A stretch of DNA of 59,894 nucleotides, taken from Bacteroidota bacterium. GTDB taxonomy: Bacteria > Bacteroidota > Bacteroidia > Palsa-965. The stretch spans positions 1 to 59,894 of the forward strand of contig JABDCB010000011.1 in NCBI GenBank assembly GCA_013288325.1. Reading direction: 5' to 3'. The notes beneath the pieces were generated by a model. That model saw only the letters and a program-made list of their open reading frames with translations, was not told where the DNA came from and did no database searches. The translations under genes and the position numbers were made by a program. Shown piece after piece: positions 8,479-17,629 of this stretch; the stretch's first letter is position 1, and each line of letters starts with the position of its first letter.

Positions 8479-9642
8479 ATGTCCGAGTTGTCTAAAACGC
8501 TTGAATTTGATATTGTTATCTGTGGAGCCGGTCCAGCCGGCGCTACCTGTGCTTTAACATTGGGTCAATCGGGGTTAAAGGTAGCCCTCCTCGAAAAAAG
8601 CAGTTTCCCGCGTGATAAAGTTTGTGGTGATGCACTGGCCGCTTATGTGCCCCTGGTATTGAACTCCATAAGACCGGAATATGCCGAAGCATTTACCCGT
8701 TTTGATGAACGGATGATCGTGGATTCGGTACGCTTTGTGGCCCCTAATGAAAAACACATTGATATTAAATTCCCTAAACAAGGATCGATCAGCACCCGGT
8801 TTAAGTTTGACAATTTTCTGTTCAGCCTTGTCAAGACCTTGCCCGATATCCGAATCTTTGAAAACACCACTGTCCATAACATAACACCGGAATCTGATCA
8901 TATAGTAATTGATGCGGGCAAGGATCTGCGTTTAAAGACCAAACTGCTTATCGGTTGCGACGGAGCTCAAGGCGTGGTAAGCCGTAAACTGACTAATACA
9001 ACCGTAAACCGGAATCACTATTCTGCAGCCGTAAGGGGTTACTATGAAAATGTAAAGGACATCCCTCCTTCCACTTTTGAAATTCATCTTTTGCCCGAAG
9101 TGCTGCCCAGTTATTTATGGATATTTCCTCTACCCGGCAACAGGGCGAATGTAGGTATAGGGCAGGTTTCCCGTTTACTTTCACGCACAAAAATCAATCT
9201 GCGCGAAACGTTACAACGTACCATTCAGGAAGCCCCAAGCCTGAAAGATCGTTTTAAGGATGCCCGCTTGATGGGCGATATAGAAGGGTATGGCCTACCC
9301 TTGGGTTCACGCAAAGTAACGATGTCGGGTCCTCGTTTTATGCTTTGCGGAGATGCCGCTTCCCTCATCGATCCGTTGACAGGAGAAGGTATTGGTCAGG
9401 CCATGGTTTCGGGCAGGAATGCCGGAAGACAGGCCATGCTATGTTTTAAGGAAAACAATTTCAGCGCTTCCTTTATGAAACAATACGATAAAGGAGTGTA
9501 TGACAAATTCTGGAAAACACATTATGCACATTATCTGGGGCAGAAGATCATCGGCAACAGGCCCTGGGTAGCCAATACAGCCATCAATATGGCGCTGAAA
9601 AATACGCTGCTCGAAAAGGCCATGAAGAGACTCTTTTTATAA
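8479..9642 (+). CDS. Geranylgeranyl reductase-family FAD-dependent oxidoreductase
   Basis: The 387-aa protein has the N-terminal dinucleotide-binding motif VICGAGPAGATCALTLGQSG, the family signature FPRDKVCGDALA, the mid motif LIGCDGAQGVVSRKL and the second FAD motif MLCGDAASLIDPLTGEGIGQAM. These define the geranylgeranyl reductase / PHBH-like flavoprotein family. Members reduce prenyl chains or hydroxylate aromatic compounds in lipid or quinone metabolism; the exact substrate cannot be deduced. No hydrophobic anchor is obvious, so it is probably cytoplasmic or peripherally membrane-bound. The gene stands alone between a divergent barrel gene and a downstream receptor gene. Confidence 0.88.
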   Translation: MSELSKTLEFDIVICGAGPAGATCALTLGQSGLKVALLEKSSFPRDKVCGDALAAYVPLVLNSIRPEYAEAFTRFDERMIVDSVRFVAPNEKHIDIKFPKQGSISTRFKFDNFLFSLVKTLPDIRIFENTTVHNITPESDHIVIDAGKDLRLKTKLLIGCDGAQGVVSRKLTNTTVNRNHYSAAVRGYYENVKDIPPSTFEIHLLPEVLPSYLWIFPLPGNRANVGIGQVSRLLSRTKINLRETLQRTIQEAPSLKDRFKDARLMGDIEGYGLPLGSRKVTMSGPRFMLCGDAASLIDPLTGEGIGQAMVSGRNAGRQAMLCFKENNFSASFMKQYDKGVYDKFWKTHYAHYLGQKIIGNRPWVANTAINMALKNTLLEKAMKRLFL

Positions 9643-9695
9643 ATCGTGTTAAAATACAAAGCCACACAATATACTTCTTAGTATATTTATCGGCT

Positions 9696-12107
9696 TTGAA
9701 GAAACTCTTTTTGTTCCTTTTCTTGCTTATCTGCTCCTCTGCTTCTTTTGCGCAGATCACGGGACGCATTACGAATACCACCCATACCAGTATCCCCTAT
9801 TGCAATGTAATCCTGATCAAAGCCTCTGATTCCACCCTCGTTACCGGTACCACCACCGATACCTCCGGAGCATTTCAGCTCGAGATAAAATCAGCCGGTA
9901 TGTTTCGTATCCTGGTTACTTATGTAGGATACGCCAAATACTACTCCCCTGTTATTTCCATTTCCGAAAATACTCGTACGTATGATGCCGGGACTTTGCC
10001 ATTGGAATCGGGACATCAATTAAAAAATCTGGTGATTGTGGCGGAAAAGCCTTTTATGGAACATCAGCTTGATCGTACTGTCTATAATATAGAGAGCAGT
10101 ATTATCTCAGCCGGGAATAATGCATTGGAAATCCTGAAAAAACTACCGGGTGTAAATGTGGATAATAGTGACGGGATTACCATACGGGGGAAAAGTGGTG
10201 TGCTTATTATGATGGATGGGAAAACGACGTATATGTCGGTTCAGGATGTGGCCAATTATCTGAAGAGTCTGGATGCAAGCCAGATTGAAAAGATAGAGAT
10301 CATCACCAACCCATCGGCTAAATACGATGCCAGCGGAAATGCTATCATCAATATCATCTTGAAAAAAGATAAAAACATGGGCTTTAACGCTCAGGTGACA
10401 GGGACACTGAGACAAAGTGTATACTCCGGTGCAGGAACCGGTTTCAACGCCAACTACCGCACCCGGCATTTTAATTTCTTTGGCTCTTATAATTTAGGCG
10501 ATGGCACCAATGCCACCTATTGGGAACAGGAAAATCAATACAGTGTGCCTGGCAAGCCCGTGAATCTGATCAGCGACCGCAGTTATTCGGCAACCACCGG
10601 TGTGTATCACAACGGGCGCCTGGGCATGGATTACAGCATTGATAAACGCCAAACGATTGGTGTGGCAGGTGAATGTTTTATCGGCAATACGAATATGCGC
10701 ACAGCCACCAGCACCAATATATACAACGGTGGTTCCAGTCCTGATTCAACATTAAGTCGTGTAGGCAACAACCACTCCCTGATGCAACGTTTTACGGGCA
10801 ACCTGAATTATACTTTTAAGATAGACAGTCTGGGCCGGGAGCTTTCGGCCAATGCGGATGTGGTTAGTTTTAACTCAACACTCCTGGAAACCGATGTGAC
10901 TGATTATGGATACGCTTCTCCTTTGCTACAACAAAGTCCTTCCACGCTTAAATTCTCCTTCCCTTCCCAGTTATCCATCATGGCTGCCAAGCTGGATTAT
11001 GTGCAACCGCTTGGGAAGAACACCAAGCTGGAAACCGGTATTAAAGGCAGTCAGGTAAGTTCCGATAATCCTTCTCAATACTGGAATGTGATACAAGGTG
11101 TGGATGTGAATGATGCGGGAAAAACAAATCACTTTATTTACAACGAAAATATTTTTGCAGGCTATATCAATTTCTCCCGTAAGTTCAGCGAGCGGGTTGA
11201 TGCACAATTGGGTTTGCGTGCAGAAAATACACAAGGACACGGAACCCAGACACTCACCGATTCCAGTGTAAAACAAAATTATCTGAATCTGTTTCCTTCC
11301 GCCTTCCTGAGCTGGAGGATGGATTCTTTCAACACCCTCAATTTCTCCTACAGCCGTCGTATCGATCGCCCTGATTATGGATCTCTCAATCCTTTTCCTG
11401 TTTATCTCAGTCAGTATAATTACAGCATGGGTAATCCTCTCCTCGTGCCACAGATAGGAGATAATGTGGAGCTCACGCATGTTTACAAAAACATACTCAC
11501 AACCAGCCTGGGATATTTATATATGGTCAATGTTTTTTCGGAAAATATTCATCAGGATGATATTACCCATATTACGTATCACACCACGGATAACCTGTCC
11601 AATTACCAGGCATACAACCTGCTTGTGTCATTGACCCTGCATCCTACCCGGTGGTGGACCATCATGCCCGCTGTAAACGGATTTCACGATCATTATTACG
11701 GAATTTTTCAGGGCAGCAATTATACCAAGGCGGGCTATACGGTAATAACAAATATCAACAATTCATTTAATTTTAAAAAAGGCTGGGGCGGAGAAGTGAC
11801 TTTCTTTTACCGGAGCGAGAATATCAACTCTACCGTGGTAAACGATCCCTTCTATTTTGTGGATATGGGAATCCGGAAGATCATCGCTCATGGAAAAGGA
11901 ACACTAAGCATGAATGGGTCGGATATATTCTGGAGCAACAGGGTTACTGCCACGCAGGTGTTTCAGAATGTAAATTATCACAGTTTAAATTACGATGACT
12001 CCCGACGTTTCCGTATTACTTTAACCTGGAAACTGGGTCAATCGCAATTTCAGCGGGAAGAGAAAAGAAAAAGCGCCGAAGAAGAGTTGAACAGGGTAAA
12101 AAAATAA
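9696..12107 (+). CDS. TonB-dependent receptor-like outer-membrane barrel (PF14905 type)
   Basis: This 803-aa protein has a signal peptide (MKKLFLFLFLLICSSASFAQ) and a CarboxypepD_reg-like domain at about residues 22-100 (ITGRITNTTHTSIPYCNV). A plug-like region follows (KKLPGVNVDNSDGITIRGK, MMDGKTTYMSVQDV, IEIITNPSAKYDASGNAIINI), then a ~550-residue beta barrel (FSYSRRIDRPDYGSLNPFP). This is the 'outer membrane beta-barrel family protein' architecture of Bacteroidota, related to TonB receptors. The cargo is unknown. The initiation codon that keeps the signal peptide is TTG at 9696; no ATG precedes it in the frame after the previous gene. A paralogue lies at 49253-51616. Confidence 0.88.
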   Translation: MKKLFLFLFLLICSSASFAQITGRITNTTHTSIPYCNVILIKASDSTLVTGTTTDTSGAFQLEIKSAGMFRILVTYVGYAKYYSPVISISENTRTYDAGTLPLESGHQLKNLVIVAEKPFMEHQLDRTVYNIESSIISAGNNALEILKKLPGVNVDNSDGITIRGKSGVLIMMDGKTTYMSVQDVANYLKSLDASQIEKIEIITNPSAKYDASGNAIINIILKKDKNMGFNAQVTGTLRQSVYSGAGTGFNANYRTRHFNFFGSYNLGDGTNATYWEQENQYSVPGKPVNLISDRSYSATTGVYHNGRLGMDYSIDKRQTIGVAGECFIGNTNMRTATSTNIYNGGSSPDSTLSRVGNNHSLMQRFTGNLNYTFKIDSLGRELSANADVVSFNSTLLETDVTDYGYASPLLQQSPSTLKFSFPSQLSIMAAKLDYVQPLGKNTKLETGIKGSQVSSDNPSQYWNVIQGVDVNDAGKTNHFIYNENIFAGYINFSRKFSERVDAQLGLRAENTQGHGTQTLTDSSVKQNYLNLFPSAFLSWRMDSFNTLNFSYSRRIDRPDYGSLNPFPVYLSQYNYSMGNPLLVPQIGDNVELTHVYKNILTTSLGYLYMVNVFSENIHQDDITHITYHTTDNLSNYQAYNLLVSLTLHPTRWWTIMPAVNGFHDHYYGIFQGSNYTKAGYTVITNINNSFNFKKGWGGEVTFFYRSENINSTVVNDPFYFVDMGIRKIIAHGKGTLSMNGSDIFWSNRVTATQVFQNVNYHSLNYDDSRRFRITLTWKLGQSQFQREEKRKSAEEELNRVKK

Positions 12108-12122
12108 GAAGACACATCCAAC

Positions 12123-12139
12123 AAGGCCTGGATGGCCTT
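12123..12139. terminator. Short hairpin between convergent genes
   Basis: AAGGCC and GGCCTT flank a 5-nt loop between the convergent receptor and NlpC/P60-like genes. The 6-bp stem is too short and lacks a clear T-run, so it is only a weak bidirectional terminator candidate. Confidence 0.35.
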
Positions 12140-12142
12140 CTC

Positions 12143-13666
12143 CTACTTCACAATTATTTTCTTCCGGAATTGTTTATCACCCGATCCGGCAACAAACAGA
12201 TACACACCGGCTGCAAGCTGATTATCCATACGCAGTGAGAAGTTCTTTCCATCTAACGATACCTGACGGGAAATCACTTCACTTCCCAGCATATTATAAA
12301 TGTGTACATCCAGCGTGTTGCGGTCCGTTTCAGGAACAGTTCCATTCAGCAAAGTACCATCGCTTGGATTCGGAAACAGAGTAAACTCGTCTTCGCTATA
12401 AGATGTAATTCCGGTAACCGTTGTGAGACTCACATTCAGATTATCCACCCCCACATCCACACTTCCTTTATCTGTAACGCTGAATCGCAGTACACAGGTA
12501 GCCGAGGTGGCGCTGGTGGTTACGGTTTGCGTAGTCCAGGTAGAAACCTGGGCGCTGGTGATGGTAAGCAGATTGGTAGGGAAGGTAACTCCGCCGTCTG
12601 TTGAAAGCAATACATTAAAGGAGAAAGGAGACGGAGATGCTTCGTTATGGAGATAATCAAACTTGATTGTTTTAGAACCGGGTGTAGATAAGTTCAGATA
12701 CAGATCCATTTGTCCGGTAGATCCTGCCGGTGAAGGATCGTTGTGAAAGCGTGCGCTGTAACTTCCGGTGGAAGCCGACGGAGTATACATGCCGCTGGAC
12801 GGAGAGGTCCAGTCTGTTCCGGTATAATCGTCGCGGTGCCAGAAATCGTTACCGGCCGGAGAGGTGCCTCCGATATTACTCTTCCAGTATTTATCCGGAC
12901 TGCGTTGAGCTCCGCTGTTACAGCTATCCATATCCCATGCGGTTTCAAAAGAATTGGAATAAGGCAGGGTGGAATAATAATGATTGCAAACCGGAGCACC
13001 GCTGTCGGCGTTTACATACCATCTCGGGGTATAGGAAGTAAGTTGTGCCGCCGTGTAAGAGCGGTACGATACTTTCCAATCCACGGCCGATGATTCCATC
13101 AGCAGAAATGTGCCGCTGGCATAATTGGTATCTACCAAACGTACATGCGATCCGGAAAGATTAAAAATATCACCCTGCTTAACTTGTGACGCACTCGCAT
13201 AAGCCGTAGAGATATTGGGCAAGGTGGTGGTGCTGTATTTAGTGGTGAGTCCCCATGCATGGGAAACAAAACCGGAGCAATCTACACCCAGGGCGCAGGT
13301 TTCGCAGCAGTCTCCGTTGGTAGTACAGTCATTATCTCCGGCCGATTTGCCATTGGTAAGTCCCGTGGTAAAAGAAGACAAAGAAGAAAAACCGCCCCAG
13401 CAATACGCCATACCAGGAGCATTATGTCCTACTACCACCCAGGAAGGAGTGGTTACATTACCACCCGCCGAAGGGCAGCTGGAGTTGCTTTGTATATTGG
13501 AGGATGTAGCCGTAAAGGAATACGTGGTAAACGGGATGGCGTTATAATGGATCTGTGTACGGGTAATGCTTTGTGCCGGAAGCAATGCCGAACACAACAC
13601 AATAACAAGCACCATAGCAGACCTGATGCCAAACCCTTTTTGTTGAATCAACCGGAATATGTTCAT
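12143..13666 (-). CDS. Secreted NlpC/P60-like protein with T9SS sorting domain
   Basis: The 507-aa protein has an N-terminal hydrophobic signal (about residues 15-31). Residues about 75-215 resemble an NlpC/P60 (C40) peptidase: YCWGGFSS, then ALGVDCSGFVSHAW with the nucleophile in DCSGF, then QGDIFNLSGSHVRLVD with the catalytic His. Four extra cysteines (DNDCTTNGDCCETCALG) sit directly before the nucleophile, unusual for the family. A jelly-roll-like region follows (about 225-420), with WHRDDYTGTDWTSPSSG. The end (FTLFPNPSDGTL ... GVYLFVAGS ... KKIIVK) is a type A T9SS domain. It is predicted to be an exported peptidoglycan endopeptidase or amidase. The upstream gene (13691-14686) reads the same way with a 24-bp gap, so they may form an operon. 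Confidence 0.75.
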   Translation of the reverse strand: MNIFRLIQQKGFGIRSAMVLVIVLCSALLPAQSITRTQIHYNAIPFTTYSFTATSSNIQSNSSCPSAGGNVTTPSWVVVGHNAPGMAYCWGGFSSLSSFTTGLTNGKSAGDNDCTTNGDCCETCALGVDCSGFVSHAWGLTTKYSTTTLPNISTAYASASQVKQGDIFNLSGSHVRLVDTNYASGTFLLMESSAVDWKVSYRSYTAAQLTSYTPRWYVNADSGAPVCNHYYSTLPYSNSFETAWDMDSCNSGAQRSPDKYWKSNIGGTSPAGNDFWHRDDYTGTDWTSPSSGMYTPSASTGSYSARFHNDPSPAGSTGQMDLYLNLSTPGSKTIKFDYLHNEASPSPFSFNVLLSTDGGVTFPTNLLTITSAQVSTWTTQTVTTSATSATCVLRFSVTDKGSVDVGVDNLNVSLTTVTGITSYSEDEFTLFPNPSDGTLLNGTVPETDRNTLDVHIYNMLGSEVISRQVSLDGKNFSLRMDNQLAAGVYLFVAGSGDKQFRKKIIVK

Positions 13667-13690
13667 GAATACCTGGATTATACGGGTTAA

Positions 13691-14686
13691 TTATTTTTGT
13701 TCGTTCATCTGCAGGAGATGATCATTGAAATGGTATTTCACCGCTGTTACAGAAGACGGGTATGATTTTGCTTTGGTTAATTCAGTTTCCGTAAGCGAAA
13801 ACAAATGCAATCCATCGGGGGCGGTGATCATATGCGTAACGCTGCCGTCCTTGTTCAGATTAAACTCCTTATCCGAAAGCACGTAATAGCAATCGGGCAC
13901 CTTCACGTCGCTTACAAGCTCTCCCATCACACCGGAAGATAAACGGATGGACACCAGATGACGTTCTACCTGGATAGGGCTTTCGCTGATATAGGTTTGT
14001 ACATCCAGCACAACCCTGTCCGTTGTAGATCCTACTATATATACACCGGCTGTTTTTTTATCGGTGGTAAATAGCTTTGTATCGTATTTTCCGTCAGTTG
14101 TAGTTATGCTCACCGCATAGGCGTTTGTATTCTTCAGCACAGCAGCAACAAAATTGCCGGAAGCGGTGATCCAACCTTTTTTAGCGGTGCCGGTTTCCAG
14201 CTCCACACTGTTACCGGACGGAAGCAAGAGCCAGGTAGTATTGTTATAACGGGCAATCCTGCCCACCCCCACTAATGTATTGGGGAAAGGCATACTCTTT
14301 ACATTTTTGCCGTTTTCATCATATACATTTACCTGATTCTCGTTCAGGACATAAAAGTTACCGTTATCGTATGCAAAGTCGCGGGGAGTTGGCATCACCG
14401 AAAACTTGATACTTGTTTTTCCGGTAGCGGAATTCATGATCCGGATTTCATTGCTGGCATCAGACAGCAGGGCTGTCCTGTTCTTATCCATCTGTTCAAA
14501 GGAAGTGATACCCAGGTTAGCTCCGGGAACACTTTTATAAGGTACCCCATCACCGGTGTTCCAGAAAGTTTTGGAAAGTTCCTGAACGGAAAAGCTTGTT
14601 TTCAGATTTCCGGAGGAAGCCGTCTGGGCCGGTATCGTGTACTGTAAGCACAACGATAAAGCCAGTAAAAAGTATGTTTTCTTCAT
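13691..14686 (-). CDS. Secreted protein of unknown function, propeller-like
   Basis: A 331-aa protein with a signal peptide (MKKTYFLLALSLCLQYTIPAQ). The rest is rich in short beta strands with recurring VYDENGKNV, RYNNTTWLLLPSGN and KNTNAYAVSITTTDGK patterns about 40-45 residues apart, compatible with a beta-propeller of the YVTN/6-blade kind. I do not recognise a named family. There is no T9SS domain or lipobox, so a periplasmic location is likely. It lies just upstream of, and probably in one transcript with, the NlpC/P60-like gene. Confidence 0.6.
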   Translation of the reverse strand: MKKTYFLLALSLCLQYTIPAQTASSGNLKTSFSVQELSKTFWNTGDGVPYKSVPGANLGITSFEQMDKNRTALLSDASNEIRIMNSATGKTSIKFSVMPTPRDFAYDNGNFYVLNENQVNVYDENGKNVKSMPFPNTLVGVGRIARYNNTTWLLLPSGNSVELETGTAKKGWITASGNFVAAVLKNTNAYAVSITTTDGKYDTKLFTTDKKTAGVYIVGSTTDRVVLDVQTYISESPIQVERHLVSIRLSSGVMGELVSDVKVPDCYYVLSDKEFNLNKDGSVTHMITAPDGLHLFSLTETELTKAKSYPSSVTAVKYHFNDHLLQMNEQK

Positions 14687-14784
14687 GAAACGATAGTTGA
14701 AGCAGGAAGTGTTGTCTTCCTGAATTACCCGATTACGCTAAACTGATCCTGATTGATATACGAATATATAAATAAAAGGGAGAA

Positions 14785-14970
14785 ATGCAAAAATGGCAGA
14801 GTATTTATTTCTATCTTGACTTTGCAACCATGGGTGATAGTGTAGCTGTTAGAAGCTACATAGAGCATATCCGAGAAAAGGGAAAAGATAATGAATTCTA
14901 CGACAAATTCGAAGAATTATATCTGGAAATTTTCGAAGACAAAAAGCCGTTTTACAAGTATAAAGGCTAA
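14785..14970 (+). CDS. Small acidic protein of unknown function
   Basis: A 61-codon frame beginning ATG just after GGGAGAA, a plausible ribosome-binding site. The product has no signal peptide and ends in a charged helical stretch (YDKFEELYLEIFEDKKPF). I recognise no family. It lies 20 bp before the 348-aa gene on the same strand, so it may be the first gene of the AT-rich island transcript. It could also be a remnant of a larger gene; its reality rests on spacing, start context and composition only. Confidence 0.5.
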   Translation: MQKWQSIYFYLDFATMGDSVAVRSYIEHIREKGKDNEFYDKFEELYLEIFEDKKPFYKYKG

Positions 14971-14990
14971 TTAATGATGTAATATTTAAG

Positions 14991-16037
14991 ATGAACTATC
15001 AAGAACTAAAGGAGAACTCGCTCCGCGAAATTTCAAGAGCTGAGGAGTGCGTTAGAGTTAACGAAATATTGAAGGAATATAACTGGGCATTTGTTCATCC
15101 TTGGTTGCAAGGAGGTCATATCTCCCATTTTGAGAAATTGAGTATGTCAGGTGAACTTACAGCAGAAATTATTTTCAACTGTTTTTGCTTTCAATTTTTT
15201 GAACTTCGAAATACTGCTTATTTCATTGATGCTCATTTCAAGCAGAACCCACATCTAAAACCTTTCTGCCAATTAATTGACCAATCTGTTATACTTTGTC
15301 TCCAACGGGACTATGCAGGAGCGATCAATACATTACTTCCTGTCATTGAGGGCTCTATTAGACACTTTTTGGTGAACAATAAGAATAAGAAAAATGAGAA
15401 AATAATGAAGCTGGAAGACTTGACTAAGGTTTTTTACCACGTTAAATGTGATTGCCTGGAAAAAACAGAAAAATATTATCGCCAAACCTGGCCAGACAAT
15501 TATATTTTGACCAAACTTACTGATCAGGAAATTGAAAATCTTCTGCGATTGAAAGCAAAATACTTAGACTTATGGTTCTCAATTATTGAAGGTTACTTCG
15601 GAAACAATCTGTATTTCGACACAAGAAAGGGGACAACTCATGACAATCTTAATCGACATGCCATTTTTCATGGGTTCAATGCTGACGTTTATTACAATCT
15701 TCAAAACTATTTAAGGATTTACAATTGTATTATCTTTTTGAATTGGGTCCTTATGATGAGCGAGCCAGAATACAAAATTCTGCCAGAGTTAAATGAAAAG
15801 GAGTCATATTATAAATGGAAAGCATTTGAGAAGATCAGAGCAATCTCAAGAATATCAATGGAAATAAAAGCATCAGTCTATGAAAAATACGAGGACTTTG
15901 ATAAAACACAATTTTGTCAAATTATTCAACCTCCAAATAAATTTGCGGACGCAATTGAGGCTTTCCCTCTGGGAGGGGTTGAAAGAAGGCTTCGCCTTAT
16001 AGATAAAGTCATTGGCAAGGTAAGCAAGAGAAAATAA
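14991..16037 (+). CDS. Uncharacterised protein, possible HEPN-like C-terminal region
   Basis: A 348-aa cytoplasmic protein without signal peptide or membrane segments. The most conserved-looking part is THDNLNRHAIFHGFNADVYY (about residues 220-240). NRHxIxHG motifs occur in HEPN/Apea-like and abortive-infection-type proteins, where the Arg/His pair can form an RNase site. The rest is helical, with a region about 105-175 rich in Leu/Lys. The assignment is tentative: I see the motif but cannot confirm the fold. Codons and bases are noticeably AT-richer than in flanking T9SS genes, suggesting recent acquisition. It sits between a small acidic protein and a small membrane protein, a layout often seen in accessory defence islands. 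Confidence 0.5.
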   Translation: MNYQELKENSLREISRAEECVRVNEILKEYNWAFVHPWLQGGHISHFEKLSMSGELTAEIIFNCFCFQFFELRNTAYFIDAHFKQNPHLKPFCQLIDQSVILCLQRDYAGAINTLLPVIEGSIRHFLVNNKNKKNEKIMKLEDLTKVFYHVKCDCLEKTEKYYRQTWPDNYILTKLTDQEIENLLRLKAKYLDLWFSIIEGYFGNNLYFDTRKGTTHDNLNRHAIFHGFNADVYYNLQNYLRIYNCIIFLNWVLMMSEPEYKILPELNEKESYYKWKAFEKIRAISRISMEIKASVYEKYEDFDKTQFCQIIQPPNKFADAIEAFPLGGVERRLRLIDKVIGKVSKRK

Positions 16038-16064
16038 ATGTTCTACTGATTAAACGATTACTTA

Positions 16065-16487
16065 ATGACAAATGAAGAGTTTGAAGAAATTCAGAAGGAG
16101 CAAATTCGAATAGATAATTCGTTCAAAAAAACCGAGGAAGAGGGGATCAAGAATCTCCTGAAATATTTTGACCGAATTCATGACAAGCTTTTTTCCTTCA
16201 ATAACATACTTATTGCTGGATACTTTGCCCTCATTAAAATAGCGCCAGATCATCGGATTTCAGCTTATCGAATTTTAATCCCTCTTGCGAATCTTTTGAT
16301 CTTGCTCTATATTGAATGGAAAATGATGGAGAAAAGTCGATTTGAAGCTGACATTATGAATAAGAATTCAGGAGATATTGCTAAGCATGGGAAGGGTATT
16401 AGAAATACCAATCTCTATTCTTTTTCAGCTATTTTGTCAACTTTGGTAGTTACAGCGTACTTTGTTTGGGATTTAACTCATTCTTAA
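16065..16487 (+). CDS. Small membrane protein of unknown function
   Basis: A 140-aa protein with a charged N-terminal helix (EEIQKEQIRIDNSFKKTEEE), then three hydrophobic stretches at about residues 45-62 (FNNILIAGYFALIKIA), 68-86 (ILIPLANLLILLYIEW) and 116-137 (SFSAILSTLVVTAYFVWDL). It lies 27 bp after the 348-aa gene on the same strand and shares its AT-rich composition, so they probably form one transcript. No family recognised. A soluble possible nuclease next to a small membrane protein is a pairing seen in effector systems, but nothing in the sequence proves this. Confidence 0.6.
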   Translation: MTNEEFEEIQKEQIRIDNSFKKTEEEGIKNLLKYFDRIHDKLFSFNNILIAGYFALIKIAPDHRISAYRILIPLANLLILLYIEWKMMEKSRFEADIMNKNSGDIAKHGKGIRNTNLYSFSAILSTLVVTAYFVWDLTHS

Positions 16488-16608
16488 AGATGCAGAGGAG
16501 TGTTTTAAGCATGTGCCTAATCAACACAACGTTTAGCACCTGTGCTTATAGTGGAGAAGCACCAAGATTGATATATAAGTGAATAAGATAAAAAAGGATT
16601 TGGGTGAC

Positions 16609-16917
16609 TTACTTTTTACCGGAAGAAATGAGACCTATAAGAACTCCGATTCCCAACGCAATTAATCCGCCAACAACAACAGCTTCTTGGATATCATTTT
16701 TTTGTTTCAAAGAAACTGATTTGTGTCGAGCAAGAACAAAATCATTCCAAGAATTAAATCCAGCCCGTTTTAAGTTAGCACTTACATCTGTTGGACTTAC
16801 ACCGCTTTGTATTAATAGTCTCTCATATTCTCCATATTCCTCAGGAGAAGCAGTGTCATCTCTAATTTTATCGGAGATAATTCGTAATTTACTTTGTATT
16901 TCTCCCGTCAGGATCAT
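16609..16917 (-). CDS. Small C-terminally membrane-anchored protein
   Basis: A 102-aa protein with a soluble helical N-terminal part (SPEEYGEYERLLIQSGVSP, then GFNSWNDFVLARHK) and a single C-terminal membrane helix (VVVGGLIALGIGVLIGLI) followed by SSGKK. No known family. It begins 4 bp after the stop of the upstream coiled-coil gene, so the two are almost certainly cotranscribed. Confidence 0.6.
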   Translation of the reverse strand: MILTGEIQSKLRIISDKIRDDTASPEEYGEYERLLIQSGVSPTDVSANLKRAGFNSWNDFVLARHKSVSLKQKNDIQEAVVVGGLIALGIGVLIGLISSGKK

Positions 16918-16921
16918 CAGG

Positions 16922-17401
16922 TCAGTGTGTGTTATTTTTCTTCATTTCCTCTAAAAGCCGATTCATTTCATCCAACGTTTGCTGAGCCTCAATTCTCATA
17001 GTAGACATTTCAGTAATTGCTGACATGAATTGCGTGGATTTTGTAGATATTTCGTCTTTCATATCCTTTAATTCTTCCCTCACCTGCTTTCGAGCCACAT
17101 TATTCGTATTCACCCAGTTCACAGTAAATGCACCAGCTAATACTGCTAAAAAAATTAACGACCACCATTGAAAATCAGCAAACCTAGTATCCGTTTTCTC
17201 GTTTTCTTTCTTTCTTTCTACATTTTGTTTATCTAGTTCTATGATTTGCTTCTTGCTTTCTGCGTTCTGCTTGTCAAGTTCTACTACCTTTTCCTTAAGA
17301 GTCCTGTTTTCTTCAGATAAAGTAGGCTCAGAATTTTCCTTTTTTGAAAAGCCAATTGTTGAAAATAACAATAACAATATTATGGTGACAGAAGCCTTCA
17401 A
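16922..17401 (-). CDS. Coiled-coil membrane protein of unknown function
   Basis: The 159-aa product has an N-terminal hydrophobic signal (MKASVTIILLLLFSTIGFS). A heptad-rich region follows with internally repeated QNAESKKQIIELDKQNVER segments (about residues 40-65), then a membrane helix (WWSLIFLAVLAGAFTVNWV) and a second long coiled coil to the end. The only start preserving the signal is a TTG codon; no in-frame ATG occurs between it and the upstream stop. It forms a tight pair with the 102-aa gene downstream. Composition is AT-rich like the rest of the 14.8-17.4 kb island. Confidence 0.55.
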   Translation of the reverse strand: MKASVTIILLLLFSTIGFSKKENSEPTLSEENRTLKEKVVELDKQNAESKKQIIELDKQNVERKKENEKTDTRFADFQWWSLIFLAVLAGAFTVNWVNTNNVARKQVREELKDMKDEISTKSTQFMSAITEMSTMRIEAQQTLDEMNRLLEEMKKNNTH

Positions 17402-17629
17402 AATCAGTAAATATTTGATATAAAGTTACGAAAAATAATGAGATTTCCTTATCTATTATCTCTATCCAAAGTGTTCCCATACAAATCAGTGCTTTCTTAC
17501 ACACTTCCGTGTAATTTTTTACATGATTAATAAAGTACATTTGATGTGTTAGTAATAATATCCATTTATTTCCCAAAATTTGCACCGCTCTAAAACCTAT
17601 ATCATTATGAGCCGTGACGCATACCCTTT

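Noticed and set aside
17328-17585. 85-codon minus-strand frame upstream of the coiled-coil gene
   Set aside because: Overlaps the signal region of the coiled-coil gene in another frame and shows no protein-like composition; the 17402-17629 gap appears gene-free.
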